Assembly (NCBI RefSeq): GCF_003007715.1
Contig: NZ_PXNO01000023.1
Location: 248,001 to 312,000, forward strand
Direction: 5' to 3'
DNA from: Marinobacter shengliensis
GTDB lineage: Bacteria; Pseudomonadota; Gammaproteobacteria; Pseudomonadales; Oleiphilaceae
Length of the DNA: 64,000 nt
Part shown: positions 26,229 to 34,650 of the stretch, in pieces
How positions within the stretch are numbered: position 1 is the first letter of the stretch
Layout: the number at the start of each line of letters is the position of its first letter
The notes under the pieces: model-generated
Told to the model about the DNA's origin: nothing
The model's input: only the letters and a program-made list of their open reading frames with translations
Database searches by the model: none
Program-made: the position numbers and the translations under genes

Positions 26229-26676
26229 TGGCTCTCAGTTCCAAGGCGTGAAACCACCCCTTCCGCCAGGAAACACCTCTCGGGCCGGAAATAAAAGGAA
26301 GCCGCAGCCGTTTTTTCGGCAACACCACGATCTCCCACACACAATCCCCGAAAAACTCAAAAGTGATCCCACTGGAATCCTCGCATTTCAGGTTGCGAAA
26401 GTGCCCGGTGGTGTAGGGGGCGCCGAGTGTCACTGTATCGATTCTGTTGAGGTCTTCATCCAACAAGTGGATGTGGAGCGAGTCTTCGAAGGGGATGTCG
26501 TCGGTCAGAAATAGAAGGTATCGATTGTCATGCTGTATACAGGCCTCGAGAACGGTACCCTCGAGTGGTTCCTCACACGTACGCCCCGCAATGGTTGCGA
26601 AGCTCGTTGCGAGTTCTTGATCGTTGCCTTCCCTTGCCAGTGCCAGACTGGCGTCTTCCCGGATGCATTGTTGCAT
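26224..26676 (-). CDS. putative immunity protein for the PAAR effector
   Basis: 150 residues from ATG 26676 (MQQCIREDASLALAREG), with TAAGG about 9 bases upstream, 10 bp after the PAAR gene stop. It is a soluble protein without signal peptide, with predicted beta strands (NRYLLFLTDD, LHIHLLDEDL, ITFEFFGDCVWEIVVL). I do not recognise the family. Its position directly after a PAAR-fusion gene is the usual place for an immunity gene. A soluble protein would be unusual against a pore-forming toxin, so the pairing is an inference from order and spacing. Confidence 0.6.
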   Translation of the reverse strand: MQQCIREDASLALAREGNDQELATSFATIAGRTCEEPLEGTVLEACIQHDNRYLLFLTDDIPFEDSLHIHLLDEDLNRIDTVTLGAPYTTGHFRNLKCEDSSGITFEFFGDCVWEIVVLPKKRLRLPFISGPRGVSWRKGWFHALELRAR

Positions 26677-26686
26677 GTAATAAACC

Positions 26687-27931
26687 TTACCAGAAAAAGC
26701 TGACGCCGAAGGCGGCCAATGCTCCACCTACGAACGCTCCGACGCCAACGCACACGGGCGCACCCGGTCCGCAGGCCAGCCCCGCGATAGCACCACCGGC
26801 CATCCCGCCCCCAATTCCAGCCCCCGTAATCGCTGCTTCCTGGGTGGCGGCCTCAACCTTGTCTTCAGCATTTGAAATGCGGTAGATCGACAGCCCGAGA
26901 GAAAGTACGATCAGGCCCTTTCCAGCGTTAGAAAGCCTGCGCATCGTCGCCGATACTTTAGGGTTGGATTTGCCGGCAGACTCGACGATGGCTCCGTAAA
27001 CGGCTTGTTGCTGAGAGTTCGTCAGCGCCTGGAAATTGGTACCACGGCCGAACAGCTGTTGTGTCTTGCGCCCGATCAGCTCATTGAGTGTCTTGCCTTC
27101 ACTTTTGATCTGCTGTGCCAATGCCCGCCCGACTGGCGTACTCCTCCCACGTATCATATCCATGATGAGGTTGCGTGCTTCTTCTGCCTGCCCTGCAGCT
27201 TGTCTCCAGGTAATGCGTCCTGACATTGCTTCAGTGCGCAGCTCGTCTGCCATGCGCCGTATTTGCTGTGCGTATGCCTGCCGAGCCTGTCCGTCAATGG
27301 TGGCGTGGGTTCCGATATTTGCTATTTCAGCTTCCAGAGCACGGATTGCACGTTCAAAAATTTCCCGGTCAGAACTCTCTTCCGTTGAACTAGCGGCTTC
27401 TGGAGTGGTGTGGCTGGCCGCTGGTGTGGCCTGACTGCCCGGCCGTTCACTCGCAGCGGGGTTGGCGGTATGGCCTTCTTGATCAGAGCCCGCTGTTGCG
27501 ATTGGGCCGGGAGCAGAGGCTGAAGTGCTATCGGCCTGTAATGAACTTGCTTGATTGGCACGGGAGTATGTTTGCTTGTCGGTAGGGCTTGAGCGTACTG
27601 GCGCAGGAGAAATCCCGGAAAAAGAGGCAGGCGAATATGTATCACCAATCACAACACTACCACTACCAATCGTCACGCCACCGCAACTGACGGTGCTTCC
27701 GGTAACGGCTGCCGGGATGCCGTTGATCAACACGGTTGAAGAACCTGATGCGATAGCACGAGGGTGCGGTGGGTGCTTGGGCTTGGAGTGAGGGGCGAGT
27801 GGATCTCCAACGCGGGCAACTGGCTTGCCATCAATCAGCACATCAGACGAGCCGGCAATCACCGGGGTTGGTGGAAATCCGTTGTGGTCCGTGCCCATGT
27901 CGCCGAGCAAGACGACTTTTTTTCCGCTCAT
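26687..27931 (-). CDS. PAAR-domain type VI secretion effector, glycine-zipper C terminus
   Basis: 414 residues from ATG 27931 (MSGKKVVLLGDMG), chosen because AAAGGA precedes it. An N-terminal PAAR domain (about 1-95: DHNGFPPTPVIAGSSDVLIDG, GSSTVLINGIPAAVTGS, GSGSVVIG) forms the sharpened tip of a T6SS spike. A Ser/Ala/Pro-rich linker (about 100-200), a helical region, and a C-terminal Gly/Ala-rich hydrophobic tail (AAITGAGIGGGMAGGAIAGL, then GVGAFVGGALAAFGVSFFW) follow. The tail resembles glycine-zipper membrane segments, suggesting a membrane-acting toxin. No T6SS structural genes are in the window, so it is an orphan cargo gene. Confidence 0.82.
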   Translation of the reverse strand: MSGKKVVLLGDMGTDHNGFPPTPVIAGSSDVLIDGKPVARVGDPLAPHSKPKHPPHPRAIASGSSTVLINGIPAAVTGSTVSCGGVTIGSGSVVIGDTYSPASFSGISPAPVRSSPTDKQTYSRANQASSLQADSTSASAPGPIATAGSDQEGHTANPAASERPGSQATPAASHTTPEAASSTEESSDREIFERAIRALEAEIANIGTHATIDGQARQAYAQQIRRMADELRTEAMSGRITWRQAAGQAEEARNLIMDMIRGRSTPVGRALAQQIKSEGKTLNELIGRKTQQLFGRGTNFQALTNSQQQAVYGAIVESAGKSNPKVSATMRRLSNAGKGLIVLSLGLSIYRISNAEDKVEAATQEAAITGAGIGGGMAGGAIAGLACGPGAPVCVGVGAFVGGALAAFGVSFFW

Positions 27932-28096
27932 GCTTGTTTCCTTTATCTTCCTTGATGACTGCAGTGCTGGGGATTGGTATAGCACTGCGAGCTTTCCTTT
28001 CAGTCACGCCGTTCCATCGCAACCGGTGGAAGTCTATCAAGACGCGGCGGGCTGTCAATTTGACTGATGATTAGTAAACCTGAAACAGACCTGTAT

Positions 28097-29437
28097 TTAT
28101 GAGTTAGTGTCCTCATCCTGAGGTGCCGGATTACTCTCAGTTTTCGAAATCTTCGGAGGCGGTGGCGCCCAAGCCTTCAACAACTGCCCAGCCTCCTGAT
28201 AAAAATGAGGCACAGCCTTCTCCAATTCCTCAACAAACACCTTCCGCCCACTGAACTTCCCGGCCAGATCCACCTCGTAAACGACTTCTAGCGTTGTGGC
28301 GGCCGTATTGGAGGTTTCCGATTCCAGCAACTCCGGCGAATCCCGAGGGTCTTTCAGTGGCTTGTAGGTTGTTTCTGCTTTGCCGGGTCTGGTGGCACGG
28401 ATAAAAAATCCGGCGGGTTCTGTTTTCTTCAGTTGTCGCAGGAGCCAGTTCACCCTGGCTTTGGTGCTCTGTTTGTCCTTCGGTGCGGCCAGGCGCATGG
28501 AGCAGTAAATCATTCGCCGCTGGAGGTCTGCGGTTACTTCCAGGTCTGCCGCTGCGTTGATGATGTTGAGTGCGCAGTGCAGGGCTGGTGTTTTACAAAA
28601 TGCGTCGGCATCATCTTTCAGGCGTTTGGCGGGGTCCAGGCGGTGGTCGTTTTTCAATTTAAGGGAAACGTCGCTGCCGGTCATTCGGGACATAATCAGG
28701 CAAAGGTCCCGTTGTTCCTGATGCCAGGCGGCGATGGTGTTCTGTACCTCATCACTGGTTTTCGCCAGCGTTGCGTTGCTCTTAACTTTGTTGACGACGT
28801 CTTTCCACTCAGCGTTCATCTGGTCGAAATGGCTGATGCCGGAGCGGTCGCTTTCCAGGTAGCGCAGTATTTCGCTAAGGATGAATACCTGGTCCTCATC
28901 TTCAACGCCGTCGTTCTTGAGCAGTAGCTGGCACTGGGTGCGGATGAAGGCCCAAGACCAGTGGAAAAGCGCGACAGATTTGGTGGCGGTCTTCGGAAGC
29001 TTTACCGGGTGGTGAGTTGGCAGCGCGGCGAACTGGTTGGTGATGGTGATCACGGCATCGAGTTTGTGAGTCTTGGCTTGCTGCAGGTAGCGCGACACCT
29101 GTTCCTCGCCGATGGTGTCGTTGTTCACCTTGGCCTCTATCAGCGCCCGCCATTCACGTTTGCCGGTGCGAAGTATCAGGAGACCGTCTGGGCGATCTTT
29201 GTTCTTGATGGCTTTCTTGTCTTCGTTCTGGAATACCGGCTCTATCCAAGCCTCCAGGGTTGCGCTGGTTCCGACTCGTACGTTTAGGGACTTCAACAGT
29301 GACTGTCGCAGTTCAAGCACGGAGCGTAGGCCTGCGAGGATAATGGAGACGGACTTTTGTTCCCTGGCGCTGTCGGCAGTGATAGGGATCAGGCGGGCGG
29401 GTTCTCCGCCGATAAGGAATTCGGGACGGACTGCCAT
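28097..29437 (-). CDS. PD-(D/E)XK nuclease-like protein
   Basis: 446 residues from ATG 29437 (MAVRPEFLIGG), preferred over an ATG 12 bases upstream because GGAG precedes it. Residues about 80-140 show a PD-(D/E)XK-like core: an Asp in RPDGLLILRTG, then WRALIEAKVNNDTIGEEQVSRYL, where ExK is the catalytic pair and Q follows on the next helix. The long C-terminal half (about 190-446) is not recognised and ends in a Pro-rich, acidic tail. It stands alone in the island. A restriction or defence function is plausible but not shown. Confidence 0.65.
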   Translation of the reverse strand: MAVRPEFLIGGEPARLIPITADSAREQKSVSIILAGLRSVLELRQSLLKSLNVRVGTSATLEAWIEPVFQNEDKKAIKNKDRPDGLLILRTGKREWRALIEAKVNNDTIGEEQVSRYLQQAKTHKLDAVITITNQFAALPTHHPVKLPKTATKSVALFHWSWAFIRTQCQLLLKNDGVEDEDQVFILSEILRYLESDRSGISHFDQMNAEWKDVVNKVKSNATLAKTSDEVQNTIAAWHQEQRDLCLIMSRMTGSDVSLKLKNDHRLDPAKRLKDDADAFCKTPALHCALNIINAAADLEVTADLQRRMIYCSMRLAAPKDKQSTKARVNWLLRQLKKTEPAGFFIRATRPGKAETTYKPLKDPRDSPELLESETSNTAATTLEVVYEVDLAGKFSGRKVFVEELEKAVPHFYQEAGQLLKAWAPPPPKISKTESNPAPQDEDTNS

Positions 29438-29656
29438 GGGTAGCTCCATGCTTTTATTGGTTTTAGTTTCCTACTGAATATTAGCAGTAATTCCGTGGGC
29501 CGCCGGGTATCCCCGGATTTCTTTGTAAAACCTTGAAAAATTAACTGCCCGTTTGCCTTTTGTTAGAGCGCTGTTGACCTATTACCCAACAACTGAATAT
29601 GCACTTTAGAAATACGTGTTCTACTCTGATCAATATTGGTGATCGTGAGGGTGGTT

Positions 29657-30442
29657 ATGAGAACGAACTGGGGGGTGTGCCTTCTTGGCGTTGTTTTTTC
29701 TGGTTGCGCGAGCCAGAGCATCCGCACTGAATTTATTGCGGCTGATAAGGTCGGTGTTCAGACGTATTACGCCAGTGGGTGGATCGTCCAAAGCCATCGC
29801 GATAGTGACTACGTGGTTGAGCTTGCCGTGCGCGAGGGCAAACAACCTTGGGAGAACGTAAATGCAGTTTTGTACGTCGAGAATAGGTCGGATGATCCAG
29901 TAACCGTCGGCATCAACGATATAGTTTTCTATCAGGACGAGCGCCAGGTATCCCTAAGATCCTACGAAGAACTGGAACAGCAGTACATTGGCCAGGCGCA
30001 ATCTCGCCGCACGGCTCTAGCTCTCGGTGCAATGGCCCAGAGCCTAAGTGCATCTCAGCCTGCCACGTCGTCTTCCTATGGCTCCGGTACCGCATACGGG
30101 GCCGGTGGCACGGTGAATTACTACGGAACTTCCACTACCTATTCACATGACCCTGCAGCTAGTGCTGCGGCCCAGGCTCGAATTCAGAGTAGTGCCCAAT
30201 CCGGTATCGCGAATATTAAATCTGACCTGGATCAAAACCTTAGTTCTCTCGCAGGATATCTTCAGAAGACTACCGTTTTTCCTGGCCAAAGTTTGGTGGG
30301 GCGATTTCAGTCAGAAATGACGGTGTTTGATCAGCGGCCAGAGTCCTTCTACAAGTTCAACGTAAAGGTAGGCTCAGCAAGTTACGACTTCACCTTCATT
30401 GAAAAGGCTGAGACCCAGAATAGTCAGAGGCGGCTCTTTTAG
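29657..30442 (+). CDS. putative lipoprotein
   Basis: 261 residues from ATG 29657, which has GAGG upstream and gives a proper lipoprotein signal (MRTNWGVCLLGVVFSGCASQ) with the lipid-modified cysteine near residue 17. The mature part has a region with predicted strands (NAVLYVENRSDDPVTVGINDI), a low-complexity stretch rich in Ser, Gly, Ala and Tyr (about 130-180), and a C-terminal domain (SLVGRFQSEM..FYKFNVKVG). The family is not recognised. The dGTPase gene starts 49 bp downstream on the same strand. Confidence 0.65.
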   Translation: MRTNWGVCLLGVVFSGCASQSIRTEFIAADKVGVQTYYASGWIVQSHRDSDYVVELAVREGKQPWENVNAVLYVENRSDDPVTVGINDIVFYQDERQVSLRSYEELEQQYIGQAQSRRTALALGAMAQSLSASQPATSSSYGSGTAYGAGGTVNYYGTSTTYSHDPAASAAAQARIQSSAQSGIANIKSDLDQNLSSLAGYLQKTTVFPGQSLVGRFQSEMTVFDQRPESFYKFNVKVGSASYDFTFIEKAETQNSQRRLF

Positions 30443-30491
30443 AGCTGGAATAGGAAGTACGGTATTTTGATAACTCGATGGAGCGTTGTAA

Positions 30492-32015
30492 GTGCAAGAG
30501 ATTGATTTTAGAGATCGCTTTTCAATTGAACGTCAATACAACCGTGGGGCAGGCACCGCTGATCCCGCTCAGTTCAAACTGACTGCCTGTGGTATTGAAA
30601 AAATCGAGAATCAGCTGGAAAGTGATCGCGGGAGGATCATTAACTCTGCCGCCGTTCGCCGCTTACAACAAAAGACACAGGTATTTCCGTTGGAGCGTAA
30701 TGCTGCTGTCCGAAGTCGTTTAACGCATTCTCTGGAAGTACAACAAACCGGCCGCTTCATTACGCGGAAGATCTACGAAAAACTCGGTCGAAGGGCTGAG
30801 GAATTTGGGCTACAAGGGCTGAATAGAGCGTTTGAAACCTTGGTTGAGATGTCTTGCTTGATGCACGACATCGGCAATCCACCCTTTGGCCATTTCGGTG
30901 AAGCTGCAATTTCTCGCTGGTTTGCTTCTAATCTAAACGAACTCACACCGTTTAAAGAGATCAATGAAACCGAAGCCTTCAAACAAGAGCTCGCGTCGGA
31001 ATTGTGTTCATTTGAAGGCAACGCTCAGGCCATTCGTCTAATCAGTCGGCTACAAAAGCTGAATTTGACCTATGTTCAGGTCGCGTCCGTTTTCAAGTAC
31101 ACGCGCAGGGCAACGGAGGGCAAGCCAGAAAGCGATGAACCATTGGCGTACCTGAAGAAGAAGCCTGGATATTACTTCTCTGAGTCGTCGTTTGTTGAGC
31201 GAATGCAAGCGTCTTTGGGAATGGAGTCCGGGTGTCGCCACCCGTTGGCATATGTCATGGAAGCTGCAGATGATATCTCCTATTGCCTTGCCGACCTGGA
31301 AGACGCCGTCGATAAGGGAATCATCGACTATGAGACTCTAGCGGCCAAGCTTAAGTCAGCATTTGCTCAGGTCAGGCCGTTGGACTATCAGAAGGAGCAT
31401 TTCGCTAATTTTGGGCAGAGAAACTCATTCGATCAACTAGTGGATGAGGTGCTTGAAAGGGCCGAACGAGAAGACATCAATCCTGAGCATGAATTTTTTG
31501 TCTGGTTACGGGTAAAGCTGATTCATCCCCTTGTTAATCATGCGGCGGAAGCGTTCATCGATAACATTGATGAAGTGTTTCGCGGTTGTCTGAATCGTGC
31601 CCTTCTGGAAGACAAGTCGCCATGCCACAGTGTTATCAAGGCTTTCAAAACGGTTGCCTTTGACGAGGTCTTTTCTTTTCCTGAGGTTCAGACTCTGGAG
31701 CTGCAGGGCTATCGGATTATCTCCGGGCTGCTTGAATTCTATCGCCCGTTGTTGGCTCTGGGTAAAAGTCAGTTTGACTCACTTACTGAGGGGAAAAGCG
31801 GGAATTTTCTCGTGGAGAGCCGGTTGTTTCAGCGGTTGCCTGCTAAGCACGTGAAGGCTTACAGGACCATGAGGAATGAAGCTCCTGCTGATATCTGTGA
31901 ACCATTGTGGGAGTTTTATTGCAGATGCCGCCTGATCCAAGACATGGTTAGTGGCATGACAGACCAATTTGCTTTGGATGAATTTCGTACCCTATCCGTT
32001 CTGGATGGGAAGTGA
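30492..32015 (+). CDS. dgt: deoxyguanosine triphosphate triphosphohydrolase (dGTPase)
   Basis: Releases triphosphate from dGTP. 507 residues, close to E. coli Dgt (505). HD-domain ligands are in RLTHSLEVQQTGR (first His), LMHDIGNPPFGHFGE (the HD pair) and MEAADDISYCLADLEDA (last Asp). The start is GTG at 30492 with GGAG 9 bases upstream. dGTPases can protect against phage by lowering dGTP. Its place in a defence-rich island, 300 bp before the QueC-like cluster, suggests that role here, though it may equally be a housekeeping copy. Confidence 0.88.
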   Translation: MQEIDFRDRFSIERQYNRGAGTADPAQFKLTACGIEKIENQLESDRGRIINSAAVRRLQQKTQVFPLERNAAVRSRLTHSLEVQQTGRFITRKIYEKLGRRAEEFGLQGLNRAFETLVEMSCLMHDIGNPPFGHFGEAAISRWFASNLNELTPFKEINETEAFKQELASELCSFEGNAQAIRLISRLQKLNLTYVQVASVFKYTRRATEGKPESDEPLAYLKKKPGYYFSESSFVERMQASLGMESGCRHPLAYVMEAADDISYCLADLEDAVDKGIIDYETLAAKLKSAFAQVRPLDYQKEHFANFGQRNSFDQLVDEVLERAEREDINPEHEFFVWLRVKLIHPLVNHAAEAFIDNIDEVFRGCLNRALLEDKSPCHSVIKAFKTVAFDEVFSFPEVQTLELQGYRIISGLLEFYRPLLALGKSQFDSLTEGKSGNFLVESRLFQRLPAKHVKAYRTMRNEAPADICEPLWEFYCRCRLIQDMVSGMTDQFALDEFRTLSVLDGK

Positions 32016-32312
32016 CTTGAGCACCGAGCGCGCTTTTCATTCGATAAAATCGAATTTTTACAGTGTTGTGAATGCGGCTTCTTTCAAAACACTAAATTAG
32101 TCTGCCTAAGATTGGCGGCTGTCCTATACGGGAATAACGATTACTTATATGTTTTATACTTCAATCGCGAGGGGCAATAATGAACGAGCTCGCAAGGACT
32201 ATGAAGTAGTTGTTGTCGATCAGAAGCGGATGTGAAATACACGATAACCTTGAAACGCATCGACCAACGCTAGAGGGTAAATAAGTCAATAACCAAGTAG
32301 GAGGGATTTGCT
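32016..32312 (+). promoter_or_regulatory. leader region before the QueC-like cluster
   Basis: 297 bp without a gene beyond a 9-codon open frame at 32180 (preceded by GAGGGG). AT-rich stretches such as TTATATGTTTTATACTTC (near 32145) could hold the promoter, but no strong -35/-10 pair stands out. The AGGAGGG before the next gene (about 32300-32306) is strong. Confidence 0.4.
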
Positions 32313-32705
32313 ATGGGAAGCTCGGGCTCGGGTCATTTTTCAGACTATCCAGGTACGAAAGCAAAAGTAGTCACTGGAGATGGAACAGGCATGGCAGGCG
32401 GTGCCAGCGGCGTCGACAAATGCAAGCAGGCATTTCATGTTTTGCTCGATGATGTTGGTAATAGTGACTTCTATTCGCAGTTTAATAATGTTCCAGCGGT
32501 TGGCGCTCAACTGGCCATTATTTTTGACACGAAACGTGTCTTTGCAGTCGATATGAATGGAGTTAAGGTTGGAGCGCTTCCAACATCATTCAATTATCTA
32601 GTAGCGTGCCTCGAAGACGGGGTGACTTATGTTGGTTTGGTAAGCTCCTCCGCAGCCTCGCCCGTCCCCACTGTCGCTGCCGACTTCGTGGCCCAAGAGG
32701 CATGA
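32313..32705 (+). CDS. small protein with MGSSGSG N terminus; candidate QueC-like substrate
   Basis: 130 residues, family not recognised. It begins MGSSGSGHFSDYPGTKAK: a flexible, glycine-rich N terminus with Gly at position 2, exposed after methionine removal. Glycine-rich starts of this kind occur on partner proteins of QueC-like defence enzymes (type IV CBASS and QatB-type proteins), where the N terminus is, to my knowledge, the site of deazaguanine attachment. The rest is a small alpha/beta domain (FHVLLDDVGNSDFY, AQLAIIFDTKRVFAVD). First of four genes that overlap as ATGA. Confidence 0.72.
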   Translation: MGSSGSGHFSDYPGTKAKVVTGDGTGMAGGASGVDKCKQAFHVLLDDVGNSDFYSQFNNVPAVGAQLAIIFDTKRVFAVDMNGVKVGALPTSFNYLVACLEDGVTYVGLVSSSAASPVPTVAADFVAQEA

Positions 32706-34033
32706 CCCAGACGGATGTTGTCCTAATTGTTGGCGAGCTAGTCGTGGACTATACGCTGAATCAGCGTGGCGTGATGTCCAAACTTCGTTTAGGGGGCGTC
32801 AGTCATGCGGCAAGGGGATTATGGGCGGCTGAACTTGAATATTCGGTGGCAGCTTTTTGCCCGCAATACCTAGTTGACGAGGCAAAGCGCTACCTTGCGG
32901 AGCTTGGGTGCCAAGAGTTCATCTGGCTTGGTGACGTAGTCGGCGCGCCGAACGTTATCCTAATCGGTGACGTGACCGAGGTTTCACACCAAGGTTACGA
33001 GGACTTGATGCGCGATACCAAGGTAGTGACATTTCATGCCCCGTTACCGCAACTCGACACATATGAGAAGATCGTTGTCTTCCCGGGCGGGTTCGATATG
33101 AACACACTCGCCAGCATGTTTTCTGAGGAGGCACGATTCTCATTCGACATCGCGTACGATCTAGAGGACCTCTCATCGCTCGATGCGTTCAGAGGTCGCG
33201 TGGAGGCAGTGATTATCTCGACATCATCCTCCTTGTTTCTGAGGCTTGGAAAGGACAGTGTCGACGATCTGCTCGAGACGATAAAGAGGCTTTCGCCAGA
33301 CGTATTTCTGCTCAAAGAGAATCGTGGAGGCAGTCGCCTCTTTGACGTGCGAAATAACAGCGTCGAAGAGATACCGGCAACGCTGAGTCATACGGTCAAT
33401 TCAGTCGGCGTTGGGGATGTCTATTCTGGCGTAATGGTGGCCCTCTCTCAGAAGGGATGGACTGAAGCAGCGTGGCGCGGATGCCAAGCCGCTACTGTGT
33501 ACTCCCAATCAACGTTTCCCGACGATATCAAGCGGGATGTGCAGCGCGCGTCCCGACTCTCGTTGGAGGTGCTGCAAGCTCTGGGTGGCACAATGCTCCC
33601 ATGGCATGACCGCCAAAGCTATTCAATCTACCTTGCTGGTCCGGACTTCTCATATGTCGAAAAGCAAGAGCTTGATCATGCTGTGGATAGCCTCATATAT
33701 CACAATTTCCGGGTTCGGCGTCCCCTCTTGGAGAATGGAGAGTTAAAGCGGCCCGCTAGCGAGGGAGACCTTCGTCTAACATATCAGATGGACTGTCAAT
33801 TGTTACGGGAATGCGACGTTGTCTTCGCGATTCCTCTCGACCGCGATGCTGGCACGCTCGTTGAACTAGGCATGGCAATCGAAATGGGCAAGCCTGTCAT
33901 CACCTACGATCCTCGGCGTGAAAATGAGAATACGATGGTGGTTTCCGGAAGTTCAGTATACTCGTCTAACCTTGATGTCTGCCTCAATGGCACGTTCAAA
34001 GTTATCGCTAAGTTGAGGGCTGAATCGCGATGA
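32702..34033 (+). CDS. PfkB-family kinase fused to nucleoside 2-deoxyribosyltransferase
   Basis: 443 residues from ATG 32702, which overlaps the previous stop. Residues about 1-315 are a PfkB/ribokinase-like sugar or nucleoside kinase, with the early glycines in LRLGGVSHAARGLWAAE and the catalytic Asp in NSVGVGDVYSGV (canonical GAGD region). Residues about 328-443 are a nucleoside 2-deoxyribosyltransferase: SIYLAGPDFSYVEKQEL, CDVVFAIPLDRDAGTLVELGMAIEMGKPV, with the nucleophilic Glu in GTLVELG. The combination implies handling of a (deoxy)ribonucleoside, perhaps supplying or salvaging a modified base for the QueC-like enzyme. I do not know this fusion from described systems. Confidence 0.8.
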   Translation: MTQTDVVLIVGELVVDYTLNQRGVMSKLRLGGVSHAARGLWAAELEYSVAAFCPQYLVDEAKRYLAELGCQEFIWLGDVVGAPNVILIGDVTEVSHQGYEDLMRDTKVVTFHAPLPQLDTYEKIVVFPGGFDMNTLASMFSEEARFSFDIAYDLEDLSSLDAFRGRVEAVIISTSSSLFLRLGKDSVDDLLETIKRLSPDVFLLKENRGGSRLFDVRNNSVEEIPATLSHTVNSVGVGDVYSGVMVALSQKGWTEAAWRGCQAATVYSQSTFPDDIKRDVQRASRLSLEVLQALGGTMLPWHDRQSYSIYLAGPDFSYVEKQELDHAVDSLIYHNFRVRRPLLENGELKRPASEGDLRLTYQMDCQLLRECDVVFAIPLDRDAGTLVELGMAIEMGKPVITYDPRRENENTMVVSGSSVYSSNLDVCLNGTFKVIAKLRAESR

Positions 34034-34650
34034 AGAACGCGCTCCTTTTGGCCTCTGGCGGCCTGGACTCGACAACTGTTGCATATCAGCTCGCGGACGC
34101 AGGCGTTGAGGTTGTACCGATCTTTTTTGACTATGGACAACATTGCGTAGACATAGAGTGGGATCGTGTAAACGAAGTTCTACCCTCCGATATGCATCGA
34201 CCTGAGCGTTTCAATATTTCGGACATCTTCCAAGGTTCGCAGTCGCGGCTAATTCGCGAAGCTGATCTCTGGACCGAAGAGGTTAAGGATGACGATTTGT
34301 ACATCCCGTACAGAACAATGCTATTCTTCGCCGCCGCTGCGGCGCGAGCGCAGACTGTTGGTGTTCTGGATGTCTACACTGGGTTCATCAACAGTAACCA
34401 CGCCAAAGAAATTGACTGTACCGCCGCGTTTATGGACAGCCTTGACGGGCTTACTTCGAGTATCGGTCCCGTGCGATTTCACTCGCCGTTCCGCTATTCT
34501 TCCAAAGCCGATGTGGCTAGGGCGGCTGTTGAGCTTGGCGTACCAATAGGACGAACATACTCGTGCCAAGCCTCCGCGAAATTTCCGTGTGGTGCTTGCC
34601 CGAACTGCGTTGAACGCCTGAATGCATTGAAAGAGGCTAAGTTGGTATGA
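34030..34650 (+). CDS. QueC-like 7-cyano-7-deazaguanine synthase family protein
   Basis: 206 residues. The PP-loop SGGLDSTT (about 10-17) binds ATP for activating a carboxylate; the C-terminal zinc site C-x7-C-x2-C-x2-C (SCQASAKFPCGACPNC) is complete. It is shorter than housekeeping QueC (about 230) and lacks neighbouring queD, queE or folE. Defence-associated QueC homologues (Cap9 of type IV CBASS, QatC) use the same chemistry on partner proteins. Starts by ATGA overlap with the fusion gene and ends by ATGA overlap with the glycosylase gene. Confidence 0.87.
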   Translation: MKNALLLASGGLDSTTVAYQLADAGVEVVPIFFDYGQHCVDIEWDRVNEVLPSDMHRPERFNISDIFQGSQSRLIREADLWTEEVKDDDLYIPYRTMLFFAAAAARAQTVGVLDVYTGFINSNHAKEIDCTAAFMDSLDGLTSSIGPVRFHSPFRYSSKADVARAAVELGVPIGRTYSCQASAKFPCGACPNCVERLNALKEAKLV

